64,000 nt of DNA from Escallonia rubra (taxonomy: Eukaryota; Streptophyta; Magnoliopsida; Escalloniales; Escalloniaceae), in NCBI GenBank assembly GCA_033065855.1, contig JAVXUO010001343.1:124001-188000 (forward strand). The letters are read 5' to 3'. The translations under genes and the position numbers were made by a program. The notes below the pieces were generated by a model. The model was not told the DNA's origin. It did no database searches and worked only from the letters and a program-made list of their open reading frames with translations. This document shows positions 1 through 12,153 of the stretch, in pieces (within the stretch, counting starts at the first letter, position 1; each line of letters opens with the position of its first letter).

Positions 1-1330
1 TTTTGGAGTGATTTGTGTTGTCAAAAGTTACCTCTTAAGAAATATTTGTAACCACAAGACGAGATGCGACAAGTCCGAGACAATCACAAAAGTTGCTTTA
101 TCTTTTCCAAAGTGATGTTCACAACTCAGACATTAGCAGTAAGATCATATCACATAACAATTTCACGCACGCTACAGTATTGCAAAAGCATCCCTTGACT
201 ACTTTTGATAGAAACCTAGTTAAACATGCTCTAACTTTAAAGTACAGAACTGGTTTTGCTTCCTCTGGTGGAAAGTTGAAGAATCTAAGGGAGGCCACTC
301 TTCTTACTTATAATGGAGCAAACACGGGAAAGCACATGGCAAAGAGATTCTCATGCTCTTGTTAATCGCGATGGGCAGCAATGCCTGCTAAAGTACTGCC
401 TAATTAAGGGCAGCAAACCAGTTTTGCGTTTCAAAAGGGTGATGATGTTCTCTCTTGCATGCATCATCATCAAGCCTCATGATGATATTCTCTTCTTTTA
501 AAGCTTCTAAACTGGTTCAATGAATATGGATATATATGTGTATGCATTTGGTTAGGCAGCAGTCCACAGGTTCATGGTGATCACTTCTTTATTAGTCTTT
601 TTGAACCAAAAACTGATTTAAAGCCATGATTAACGTCTCTATGTTTCCCCTTTCCCGAGGTTACAGAGAACTAAGCTAGTCATGATACAAAAAATAATTG
701 CTTGACTCCTTTGCTAGTACTGTCACACTTGCATTACAATTTAGTACTCCGAGATGGGGATTCCTGCCCAATGGACTCGCAAATGGTGCATGGAGTTCTC
801 AAAACGTTGAAGCTCCACTTGAAGCTTATATCTAATAGGTTTTGGTTCGTCCCTGTATATTAACTCTTAGAATTGTTTATCCTTTCCCATTTAGGATGCA
901 GTGGCACCACGTGTTACCATTTTTTTGGTTGTTGAGGAAAAAAGGTTTTTATTGACTAAAACAATTGAGTTTATATCTTTTAGGATGGACGGTGTTAGAA
1001 CTGAGGTGCCTATTAATTCCATTCAAGTCTCATAATCCTATAGTTACAAATCTAGCATTTCTAGCTAATTTATGTGCCATACTATTGCGCGTGTGCCTAA
1101 TCAGCATTATATCTGACTTCTTTAACCTCCATCACATTCACAGAGTCGCCTTCCAACTGCACATCCCAAAACCTCGCATCTAATTAAGGTTTCCTTAGGG
1201 AGAAGGATGATGGCAGTAGAGAGATCAGGAGACAGACATAGATCATGTGAAAAAGGGAACACAAATCCATATCACCCCTGATTTCTCGCTCAAAAACAAA
1301 GAAAAAATGAGTTCAAGAAAAAAAAATAGG
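1..1330. other. Spacer, no gene recognised
   Basis: The open frames here are short (under about 90 codons), lack family signatures and are not joined by convincing splice sites. Composition is AT-rich. I see no tRNA, repeat array or mobile-element end before the element that starts at 1331. Confidence 0.5.
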
Positions 1331-2633
1331 GGGTAGGACCGTCAATAACAGAAAAATATATCTAAAAAACACACCGATTTTCAAATAAGTACCTAACTTT
1401 GAAAAAACATACCAAATCAGTACCTAGATTTTTTGTCTTCCTTTTTAATTTAATCAAAACAAAAACTCTCTCTCTCTCTCTCTCTCTGTGTGTGACAAAT
1501 TTATACATGTTACTTAATTAATCATTAAAAATATATCTCAAAAACACATGACACTATCTTAATCGTTCGATTTTTTTATCTTCCTTAATTAATCATTAAA
1601 AAACTTTATCTCTATCTCCCTCCCTCCATATAAGCCACCGTCTCCCTGTCATCTTGGAGCAACCGTCGTAATCACTTGTCATCCTCATCGTCCTCACCGG
1701 CAACCCACCGCCATCACCACCAGTCTTGCCACTGCCACCACTTACATCAGTGACGCATCACCACCGATCTGGCTACTACCACCTCCCACATTAGTGAACG
1801 CACCATCGTCACCACCGATCTAGAGACCGCCATTATTTACCAACCTCTTTACCACCATCGTCCCTGAATGTCGGCATCCAAATCAATCTCCAATCACTGT
1901 TGACGCTCACATCCAAGACCCAAGATCAGCCATCGTCGCCGCACCCAACACCACCACAATCTGACATCACCACTACCGTAACTCATACGCAGCGGCATCA
2001 TCATCGTCGGTTGACTAAGCACCAATTTTTGAAAACTGGGGTACTCGTGATAACACGACATTTCTGCACAATCTTCTCCTTTCGGGTGACACAGTTCTGT
2101 AAAATCCGTGGCTTGGTTGTAGGGGGAGTTTGAATGGTACTGATTGAACTGATTTGGGGATTTGGGAGAACCTTAATAATGGAGTGAATGTGGGGGAGAT
2201 CAGACACCTACCAATTTCATTCCAAGGATTATGTATTTTGCTTCAAGCCTCTTACTGTGTGCGGTGGTATTGGTAGTGTGCGGTGGTTGATGGTATTGAG
2301 TTTGAGGCGACGGTGTTGGGTTTGTGACGGCGATGGCCACACGGCTGTTGGGCTGGTGACAGCGGTGTTGGTTTTGTGATGGCGGTGGTGACACGTAGTG
2401 GTCGACGACAGTGGTGATGGTGGTGGTCAGGTGGTTTTGGTGGGAGATGGTGGTAATGGGGATGACGGGTAACATGTATACATTGGTCACAGAGAGAGAG
2501 AGTTTTTGTTTTGATTAAATTAAGGAAGACACGAAATCGAGGTAATGATTTTCTACATATTTTCAAAGTTAGGTACTTATTTGAAAATCGACGTGTTTTT
2601 TAGATATTTTTTTTGTTATTGACGGTTTTACCC
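1331..2633. mobile_element. Mutator-like foldback element with long terminal inverted repeats
   Basis: The two ends are inverted copies of each other over roughly 160 bp. The left end begins GGGTAGGACCGTCAATAAC, and the right end read on the minus strand begins GGGTAAAACCGTCAATAAC. Both continue inward through the same landmarks (AAATAAGTACCTAACTTTG, then TTTAATCAAAACAAAAACTC and a CT run). The interior is rich in CCACCA on the left and GGTGGT on the right, so the whole element can fold back. No transposase frame is visible, so it is non-autonomous. The long TIRs and GGGTAA-type ends suggest the Mutator superfamily, but the 9-bp flanks do not match, so the class is inferred. Confidence 0.7.
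1468..1488. repeat. CT microsatellite
   Basis: A run of about ten CT units, followed by a short GT run, lies inside the left TIR of the foldback element. The right TIR has the complementary GA run near 2492-2502. Confidence 0.85.
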
Positions 2634-3637
2634 TTCGAACGTTTTAACGGCATCCGTCAGTCGAGGTACTAATTTGGTACGCTTTTTCAAACTTGAGTAT
2701 TTTTTTGGCGCACCTTCAAACTTGGATACTAAAGTTGTACAAAATGTAAACTTCATGGCACAGTTTTAGAATTTGCCCAAATTTTTTTATTTAGGCATTG
2801 CATTCATTGTTACACTGCGCCATCACTATCATTGTAACGTTAAATTTTTTTTTTTTTCCTGTTACCTCTAAACAGCACCCTGGATTGGTATCTATTAAGT
2901 ACAGTTGCAGTATTTTGAACCACTGACTTTTATACTCCATTTTACGTGGACTTACGATTTATCTAGTCATTTAGGTTGCTCTCTCAAGTACCAAGTTCTA
3001 CCAACCCAAAATCATGACTCATAGAGCAAAACATATTATGCACCAAATGACTTGGCCACTGCATCTTCCTCATAATAAGCACCTTGTTATCATTAAAGCG
3101 AAGCGTCAGCAAAGAAATCGCAAGGGAATCATAAGAATATGCAGGGAGAAGGTGAAGTCATTGGATGGTGCATGCTTTCTTACACATTCACAGGTACATT
3201 TGCATATATAGACAAAGGGGGACTGCGAAAGATGGAAAAACCCTCATGGAGACGTCCTGCGAAGCATTATACCTGACTTTAACAAGACTATGAAGCTCAT
3301 GATGACCACGCAGTGATGAACATGATGAGAGGTAGCCATGCCCGGCTGAACCTTGAAATTTCAACTTCGTACAAGTTCGTGTCTCGAAGAGAAAATGAAA
3401 TTTCAAGCACGAGAAGTTCCTCTGGCTGGAATGTGATCAATGCAAGTCAGCAATCAACATTTGCCATTGAAGTAAAAAGCCTGTGCTGTGCAGTGCATTG
3501 GGTGGATATCTTGGGCTATTTTAGCCGAGCTTAGACTTACCGGGCCCTGCTTATGTCTTGGGCTGAGCTCAAGTAACTAGTTAACTAAGATACTTATAAT
3601 ACTAGCTAGTGCGATACATGTAATGTCTGTGCAAACT
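2634..3637. other. Spacer, no gene recognised
   Basis: Small frames at 3014-3211 and 3313-3534 have no recognisable domain and no supporting splice structure. Nothing else is evident. Confidence 0.45.
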
Positions 3638-4611
3638 AGGGATGGCAATGGGGCGGGTCATATGCGAATCTTATTAAATCCGAACCCGCCCCGCTAGTTC
3701 AGAAACCCCACTCTGCCCCGCCCCGCCCCGCCCCTGCATCGGGTCAAAAGAGTGCAATATCATCCTCGATCCTAAGCTAGTTTAGAAAACCCGATTCGCC
3801 TCGATCTTTCCTTACTTGGGGCCACAACCAGTCTGAGACAGAAGAAGAACAAGGCAAAATTACTCTTGAGCACCGCCGGCACACACTCACCATTATCACC
3901 CGTCACCACCAAATGGAAAGAGAGAATTCAACGAAAAAAGTAAAAAAGGAAAGAATTAAAAAAAAAGGCCTATGTGCCGGTCCAGTGCCTTGTCATTGCC
4001 GATTTGCTACTCCGATCGCACTACCTCGTCCTTCACCGCCTCACTGCAGAGGCCACAGATCCAGCGCCCCTTGTAGCTCTCACGGACGCGACGTATCCGC
4101 AGCTGTCGCACTTGGCAAACTCAATCGCACGACTCTGCTGTTGTGCCGTCGCCGTTCGGCGTAGCCGCAGCAGGAGCTTCAGTGGTGGACTGGAGATCGG
4201 TTATTGGCGGAGATAAGCATTGTACCATGCGGGGCAGATAGAAGGTGACGTTAGGTGGTTGGTCCGTGGAGGTCGTGACCGTTCGGCGTATGAGCGTTGA
4301 GAGAACACAGAGAATTGAGAGAAGATGGGCCGGCAGAGAAGAGAGGCTGAGAAAGAGAAAGGTTTTGTCCACTATTTATATTATGAGTTGGACGGCTGAG
4401 ATTGCCTAGATCTAGGATTAGGATAAAAACTAAACATAAAACATATACAGGGCGCGGGGCGGGGCGGGGCGGTTAAACTAAATACCAAATTTGACCCATG
4501 TCCGCTGTGGGTTTAAATTTTAAATACCATACCCGCCTCGTAACCCGGTCAAAGTCAAGAAAACCCGCTCCTATAGGATCGGGGCGGGGCGGATACCCGC
4601 CGATTGCGATA
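3638..4611. mobile_element. GC-rich hAT-like non-autonomous element
   Basis: The left end reads TAGGGATGGCAATGGGGCGG. The right end on the minus strand reads CTATCGCAATCGGCGGGTA, an imperfect inverted match. Both subterminal zones hold CCCCGCCCCG / CGGGGCGGGG tracts that can pair (about 3715-3732 and 4452-4472). The GATGGCAATGGGGCGGG type of end is common in plant hAT-family MITEs. I cannot find a clean 8-bp target duplication, so the exact borders are approximate. The interior short frames look non-coding. Confidence 0.5.
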
Positions 4612-5431
4612 GTGGAGCTAGAAAATAGGAGAGCATTAGGAAGTAGGTTTAACAAATAATAGATAATAAATGGATCAGTTTGAAAATAAATGAATTGCTA
4701 GCCGTAGAATATTATTCTCTTCAGACTTAAACCTAATGAAAATAAAAGCTAACAAAGGTTCAGGCAACTCTTATCCCTTTCGGCAAAGTAAATTAACCTT
4801 AGGTTAAGATAAATTAAGGGTTTGGTCTGGATTTTTCTTCCATTTAGGTATCATAGACCGAGAGGGGGATTTTCATTCCTTATCAACTCTTTTCTTTCCA
4901 GTATTTTTCGTGACCGTTGTGAATCGATTAAAACCTCAGATTTATACTAGAACCACGATGATTCAACAAAAATCCTAACTTAAGTCTCCAAGGATTCTTT
5001 GAGTAAGAACCATTGGATCATCACTTATTCCACGAATAGATATAATGACTAAAAATCCAAAAAAACGTTTGTCTTTTAGTCAAAATAAGCATAAACGCGA
5101 GTTTGAAAGAAGAGAAATCTTTCAATTTCTAAATTCTCATTCTTTGCAAATTTTTTGGAGTCCGGTCACGAGGTCTGAATATTACGTATGAATCATAGTT
5201 CAAATATTTCTTAATCTATTTCATATATTCCGTGTTCCAGATACTAGAATAAATATCCGACGAAGCAGAACCATCTCTATGAAGATGACAGACTTATTTG
5301 AAACTACCTAAATGAATGTTGTTAAATTTTTTAGGAGATGGATAAAATGGTTTTAAAAGATTAGAAAAAGGATATAATTGGAAGTTCAAAAAAAGTTTTC
5401 ACCACAAAAATGTTCTCTCTTAATAATAGTA
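4612..5431. other. Spacer, no gene recognised
   Basis: AT-rich sequence with no convincing coding region or repeat end. Confidence 0.45.
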
Positions 5432-5688
5432 TTAGCGGCCGGAACACACGCAATGCGTGTGCTGTCACACAAAAATACTCTTAGAAAAAAAGGATTATGT
5501 AAACATGCAGCACGCCCTACGATTTCGCTAGTATCAAATCATCAAAATAATTATCTGCCTTAGCTCAAGTACTAAACATCAAACCAATCCTATCAATAAT
5601 TTAAGATTGAAAAAAAGATCATTGGATGGGAGTGAATAGGAGTCTATGGGGTTGGAAAGGATAAAAAAAGCTCATTGGATTCAAGTGA

Positions 5689-6009
5689 CGAGGCCCCGTA
5701 CGTTTACCATATTCGTTTTCTGTTTTTAACAATGATGATGAAAAAGATTTTTTTTTTGCGTACTTTTATCATTTTCTATTTTCGTTTTGGATAAAATTAC
5801 TCAAATAGTAACAAAAAACTGAAAACACCTAAAAGGTGTTTTCAGCTTTTTTCGCTCAAAACTTAACCCAATATAAGAAAAAATAGCTAATTTTTTTTAT
5901 GAAAATGATAAAAGTACAAGAACGGATTTTCAAACTGAATATGAAAATCATGAAAATAAAAACAGAAAATGAAAACAGAAAACAAATATGGTAAGCGTAC
6001 GAGGCCTAA
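5689..6009. mobile_element. Foldback MITE, about 0.32 kb
   Basis: The ends are inverted repeats. The left one contains GGCCCCGTACGTTTACCATA and the right one, on the minus strand, GGCCTCGTACGCTTACCATA; both continue into TTCGTTTTCTGTTTT-like sequence. The centre has a near-perfect hairpin GAAAACACCTAAAAGGTGTTTTC (written in parts: GAAAACACC / GGTGTTTTC, 5822-5844). The element is therefore almost entirely palindromic. No coding potential. The superfamily is not certain. Confidence 0.7.
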
Positions 6010-6250
6010 GTTACGGGCTTGTTTTGCACCTTTGATCCATTTCATCTTTCCAAATATTTCTTCATTTTCTTCTCTTCCCCATTTTCTTTTCTTTTTTCCT
6101 TCTCAAACTCTATTATCTTGGTGTCACGTGTTATCATTTTATAATAGTAATTATATAACACCAAAAGAAGATGTTCGATCAAAAGTAATTTTCTCTTTAT
6201 ATATAATAAGAATCACCGTAAACACGCGATGCGAGTGTAAAAACCAAGGT

Positions 6251-6988
6251 AGTGTTTGATAAAATATTTGTTTTCAGTTTTTTCTCTAATTTTGTAAACT
6301 GGAAAAAAAAAACCCGTTTGTCAGACAATTTTCATTTTTTTTCTTCCTTCGGGTTTGAAAACCAGTTTTTAAAACGGAGCTGTTTTTGAAAACTCCATTT
6401 TAGAGTTTTCGTTTTTGTTTTGAGAACTAACCATCAAACTTCATTAGAAAGAATTTGCTATCAACGTTTTGAAAAAATCATTTCATTTTATCGTTTTCAC
6501 CACTACCACTACTTACCATCTAAGCCATCACCACCACTACCACCAGCAAACAACCACTGTCACCACCCGGTCGCCGCCCCAACCACCCCACCTTCATCAC
6601 CCCACTATCGCGCCACCAAAGATATGTCCCACCATCACCAACATACCGCTATCACACTAACAAATCTCTACATTTCCGCCACAAATCACGTTGTTACCAC
6701 CGGCAAATCCGCCTCATAATCGCCACCCCACTGCCATCGCCACCGCTGTGGTTTCCAACGTGATGGTGTTAGTTGGTGGTTTGGAAACCAATGTTTTGGG
6801 AAGGAAGGACCATAAAGGAAAATAAAAACTTCTTAAAAGAAACAAAAACTGAAAAAAATAATAATAAAAATAAAAATTATTTATCAAACATCTACTAGTT
6901 CTTTTTAAAAACAAATGTCACAACTAGTTTGGGTTTTTCTTTTTTAAAAAATCAAAACTAAAAACTAAAATATTGTTAAACAGACCCA
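6251..6988. mobile_element. Foldback MITE with ACC-rich loop (Tourist-like ends)
   Basis: The left end GGTAGTGTTTGATAAAATAT and the minus-strand right end GGGTCTGTTTAACAATATTT are imperfect inverted repeats, followed by A/T-rich subterminal arms with CAGTTTTT / AAAAACTG blocks. The central part (about 6497-6760) is built of CCACCA-like triplets. GGGTCTGTTT-type ends resemble PIF/Harbinger (Tourist) MITEs. No transposase. Apparent open frames are a by-product of the triplet composition. Confidence 0.55.
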
Positions 6989-7004
6989 AGTTAATAGATA
7001 TAAA

Positions 7005-7860
7005 TTTTATTATAAAAGTCAAGCGTCACGTATAAGTGTTCATTATCGCATTCAATAAAAAAAATTATATTATGAAAATCAAATTATTTACTATCTAAGC
7101 TTTTGTTTTGTACTATTTTATCGTGGTACACCCATTTTGTGTGTGAAAATGAATTGATTTTTAAACTATCAAGTATGGTCTTTTGGATATATTTTGACTA
7201 TATTTTTGACATAATTTTCAAAATTTAAGAACAAACATGTCTTAATATTCAAATATTATATTTTGTGTTACTTAAAAAAAAATTATGATGCCAAGTATCA
7301 ACATTCTAAGTGAATAGTTATATAACACTAAAAAAGTAATACACCAAAATAAATTTTTTCTTTATATATAGTACGATATGCGTGTGCAAATATAAAATTG
7401 ATAATATTAATTTTGTTAAAAAAACCAAGCATCATGAATAAGTTTTATTGCCACATTCAGTAAAATGATCTTAAATTGTAGAAAAATAATTTAGTCACGC
7501 GTGTGGCAAATAAGTTAGTAAGATATTATCATCATATCAAAATTAGATTTAATTTTAACTACAATTTTTTAATAGATTTGAAATCGTTAAATCAAACATG
7601 TGGAATAATAAAGTCGGTAATATGATATTTTTGTAATATCAAGTTTGGGCTTTATAATTTATTTTAAGTATAAGTTTTTTAAGATGTTTAAATTATGAAA
7701 ATCAAACATGTCTTTATAGGTTACCATTTAAGATTTGTATTTTGTGTCATTTTTCAAAAAAAATCTTGAAAAGCCACTTGTTACCGTTCTAAATAAGTAG
7801 TTGGTAATACCAAATAGATGTTACACCAAAAGAAATTTTTATTTATATATAGTATAGATA
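7005..7860. repeat. Direct duplication, two diverged copies of about 0.4-0.45 kb
   Basis: The segment from about 7010 (GTCAAGCGTCACGTATAAG) recurs from about 7420 (ACCAAGCATCATGAATAAG). The two copies also end alike (CACCAAAATAAATTTTTTC near 7341 and CACCAAAAGAAATTTTTAT near 7824, each followed by a TATATATAGTA motif). They are diverged but collinear and belong to the Helitron-like block. Confidence 0.5.
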
Positions 7861-9731
7861 AATAGATAGATAGGTAAATAATTTGATTCCATTGAAAAGC
7901 TTACTAGCGATTTAAGATTTGCTTTTACTTTTACTTTTGAAAAGTGATTCTAATCAAACACACAAAATTACTCCTTCAATTCCAAATTTTTTTCCCCTAC
8001 AACTTTTTTTGTAAAGTATCTTGAATATAAATTAACATCTCAGATTGATATTATTCATCGCTTTTACCCTATTATGACTTATCAATAGTAATGTTTATTT
8101 AGTATGTATTTGCTATTAAGAATTATGCTCAATGTTTGAAACTTCAAATTTTACCCTACATATATTTATAAGAAGTCAAAAGAATAATACTTATGAAAGA
8201 GAGAAAATATATTTTTTTAGCAAAAACACCTTCTTGAATGCAGTTTAGAGCATAGTTATCAGAACCATACTTGACTGGTTCAACTATGAATTGGTGCTTC
8301 AGTCGCTTCAATTCTATAAGAGGTCCGGAATTGCAATCGATACGAAGAACTAGTCCAAATCGAGCACAACATGTGCAATCCGGACAAAAACGGGTGGTTG
8401 AGCAGTTAATTTGGGCTGAAAACGTATCATTTTGATATATGTAAAGCAATAAAAGGATAGAGGAGGTTGTCGACTTTCAAACACCGACAGCTTAATAATT
8501 CCTCTTTTTTGAAGTATATAACTATAAATCAGATCAGATCAGATTGAATTGAAGTAATGAACCATGAGGAGGTTCCTTCGCGGGCTCAATGTCCGTTCCT
8601 GTCCTGGTAACTTGGGTTCATTGTCAAACGTGCCAACCAATTGGTTTTGAATTGCAAAGTTATTTGAGTCAGGAAGCTTAGATTTATCGGGCTCTGGACA
8701 GGTTGTGAAATTCCTTACAACACCCAGATCTAAGCCCGTTATAGGTCCATGACTGTTTTATAATCCAGGCCCAGCCCAACCTAGAAAATTTAGAACTCGG
8801 TCTCGGCCCTTAAGCTCAGATCAAAAACTCCGTGGAAGTTTGAATTGGGGCCTCACCTCACCGCCTTTTGGCGAGTCAATTACGACAGGACGACGGTGAC
8901 CGGCGCGAAAACAAAGCTCCTTCCAGGTTTCTCTTTAATTTTATCGAACTTTGCCAATTTCTGATTGTTTGCCCTTTACAAAATCATGGACGTTTCACCT
9001 CTTCCTTCTGCGAGTTTCTAGAGGATAGGTATAGTGCATGTAACATCGTCCTTCGGCTTCCTTTTATCTTACGTTTGACCAAACGATACTTGTTATTTCA
9101 ATTTAATTAATGTTTATATGTACCTAAATATACCATGTGATTCTGCAAGAAAGGAAAATTGGATGAAACGTGGGAACTACGGCGTATTTTTTTTTTTTTT
9201 TTCCTGGGGAAACAATGCCTCTGGTATATCTGTAACAGAACTTCTGGGTCTCTGCATTGCAAACTTTTTATGTTTTCTATTGTCGTTTTTGGAATGTGCT
9301 CTTTAGCTAGATTGTCAAAGGGTGTTATTGCTTAACATACAACTTCCTATAACTTTTTGGGTTTATTCTTGAACCCTTTTGGCTTTTTTTTGCACCCTTT
9401 ACGGTCGCAGCAGAAGTTGCATTTAGGTTCCTACGTTCATACACAGTCTAATTGTAAGCTACTGGATCGCTGTCTGTATTTTGCTGTGATTTTGTGTCGG
9501 TGGAGATGTCAATTATTCATATGTTCGCAGTTACATTGTTATGGCTTGTCTTTGCTTGATCCAACAGTTAACAAGTTAATGAGTAATCAGGCCTCTTTTT
9601 TGGTTTACGCAGTAACGGCCCTTTGGTTTACTGATCTGATGAAGACTATGTGACAGGTAGTACTTGATCGTGACAAGGTGCAATCTCTTAAGCTTTGGCC
9701 AGTGCTAGGAGCTAGGGTCCTGATTATAATA
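7861..9731. other. Spacer and probable 5' leader of the small coiled-coil gene
   Basis: 7861-8840 is AT-rich with a Stowaway-like fragment near 7971 (ACTCCTTCAATTCC). From about 8850 the sequence becomes more GC-balanced and probably contains the promoter and a non-coding 5' exon of the gene starting at 9732, because a plausible acceptor (GTGACAG, about 9651-9657) precedes it. No protein domain is recognised in the short frames between 8868 and 9653. Confidence 0.35.
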
Positions 9732-12121
9732 ATGGATCCAAGTTACAGAGCAGAGATGATGAATCCGAGATACACAGGAGAGATTATGAAGTAACCCCTG
9801 CCTAATCTTTTTGTTGCACTACAGTCTGATATCTATGTAGTATGAAGGTGTGTGTACTGAGAGCTTACAATCTGTATTCATTTGTTTGATTATGTGTGCA
9901 GGCACTTGGAGAAACAGAACGAGCTCCTTATGGATGCCTATAGATCAATGTCACACGAATTACATAAACTTCAGGTTTTTCTTTTTTCCTGAATTTCAAA
10001 ATTGATTACTTTGCTCTGAGTAATGGTAACTTTATCCATGCCTGAATATTTGGATGATTGAATAAATTAGATAAACTTTGAATTAGACGCATAATTGTTG
10101 TGTTGTGGCTTGTCAGTCACGGAATGGAATAGCATTCAACAATCTTGATTGTTGACATTGCATTGTTGTTGGCATGGGAAAGGAATCAATAACACTATAA
10201 CAAATCAGGCTATGGACTTTTGCAGTCAAGATTTCTACAGATTTGGTGATACACCCATAACACATGTGCAATTAGAAAGAGCATTGAAATAAGGTATTTC
10301 ATTCATTCCCATAGATCCTCCCATAAGTGATTGAACAAGATATAGTTGTAGTTACCTACTTCTTCATTGAGAGATACTATGATTGGGGTGTGCAAGGGGT
10401 ATCCAGTTGGAATAGAGTTTTGGGTTTTGAAATTAAACGCTTGAGTGTTCTCTTATACTTGTCTCGATAATCTCATAGTATGAAGAATTTGCACGCGCTG
10501 TGAAAGTATGCATGTTATAGTTAAGCTATGTGTCCAGATATTTTTGCACTTATTTTTTATATTTTTTCCCATCATAAAGGAATGTTTTTGCTTCATCTAT
10601 GTAAGCAATACTAGCAATAACGAAGTGCGCGTGCGCACAAAGTTAATAAGTAAAAAGGAAAAACATTTATCTCCTTTCCCCCTGGTTTCAAAAATCATGC
10701 AATCGGACCAACAATTGAGCGTAATCAGCACTTCTCTCATCTGTTACTATATTTACTTATAATAGGACTATAATTGGTGTGGAGTTTTGGTAATTGAACT
10801 TTCCTTTGTGAGGACATGCATTATTTGGGCATCAGGTCTATAGAGTTTAGACCTTAACGTCTTCCCTTTTTTCGTCAAAAATATTACTTTGTGATTTTAG
10901 TCTGAGGCCGAAAACTTTTTGTAGTTGATTTATAAGTATCACATGTACCTTAAAACTTTTGAAAGGCATCTTGCACATCCATCCATGATCTCTAACTACT
11001 CAAGTCATACAACTAGGCCTTTCCTCTTGATTATGGGTTAACTTACAGTTTATTGCTGTAGGGACTTAAGATTACGATATTTCATTCTTATAAGTTTGTA
11101 AAATGGTCAAATCAACCATGAAGTGAGGATAGGTGTAGCATTTTGGAGATGGACTAAGGTTGCTTCAAAATTCTTTCTCATAGAATGTCATGGACAATAA
11201 AAGTTCCTGTAACCCATTTATAGACACTTAAATGGATCCTTTTTATACCTAGGTTATATGCTTGTGAAATGCTTATTCCGAGCACATTTGTTCCAGCGTA
11301 TTAAATAGTTATGTTGTCGGCTTTACGGGTTATGTTTCTCAAAGTAGGGTTTTCTCCACAAATTTACTGGATCCTATATATGGTAGCTGATAGATATGAT
11401 CAGTGATTTGCTAGACTGAGGGTCAAATAGTACCCTCATTTTTCAACCAAAATTTTAAAGGGTCGTCTTATAATGGCCTACACATTGTAAAATTGGAGCT
11501 AAACAGGGGAAACCTGTGATCCGTTGAACCTGCCAAAGCTCTGCATTGATGGTAGCATATTAAAGAAGATTGGCGGATCTCAAAGAATTCACAAAGTGCA
11601 AGATGTTGACATCTTTTGAATTTTTGAGAACGTTTATGAAAACACAAGCTTAACAACTTTACTAGGGTATGTATTTAGGCTGTCACAGATGTGGAAAAGT
11701 TGGAGGATTGGTCAATACCCCGTCTCTGTCTCACTGGATTGACGTGACTAAAGTTGGGTACTGGTCTTTTTAAGGTAGGACAGCATGAAATTCTTTAAAT
11801 CTTTTCTATGATCTGGTCTAACGGAGCTTCAAAATTCCAATCTAGAGGATGTAGGCTTTTTTGCTCAGTTCCCTAAGTCCTGGCGCTTAGGTCAATTTTT
11901 ATTTTAGCAATGAAGCACCCAGTCTTATTTTTATATATCAGCCATCTAAAACTTTCTTTCACTATCCATTTTCTGGTAAATTTAAACTTGTGTCTAACTA
12001 GGAACATCACATCTTAGTATTATCAAGTATAATCTGAAAATGAAAATAGGTCAGTTCATTTGAAGAGTCAGAGGTCCATGGTAACTACGATTGTCACCCG
12101 ATAGTGAACTAGTGAGGAGCA

Positions 12122-12153
<32 letters not shown>

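Larger units (their letters stand above)
5432..7858 (-). mobile_element. Helitron-like element(s), minus strand, tandem and nested
   Basis: Read on the minus strand, position 7858 starts TCTATACTATATATAAAT followed by TTTTGGTGTAACA, a typical plant Helitron 5' end. At the other side a perfect 7-bp-stem hairpin (CACACGC AAT GCGTGTG, 5446-5462) lies about 10 nt before a CTAA terminus at 5432 that is followed by T, the classical Helitron 3' arrangement. Similar 5'-like motifs recur near 7375 and 6212, each next to a GC hairpin-like sequence, so several copies may be stacked. No RepHel gene is visible. Two foldback MITEs (5689-6009 and 6251-6988) sit inside. Confidence 0.5.

Noticed and set aside
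6420-6719. His/Pro/Thr-rich open frames (also at 14364, 1900, 2200, 36014)
   Set aside because: They result from CCACCA or GGTGGT triplet repeats in transposon interiors, which stay open in several frames and on both strands.
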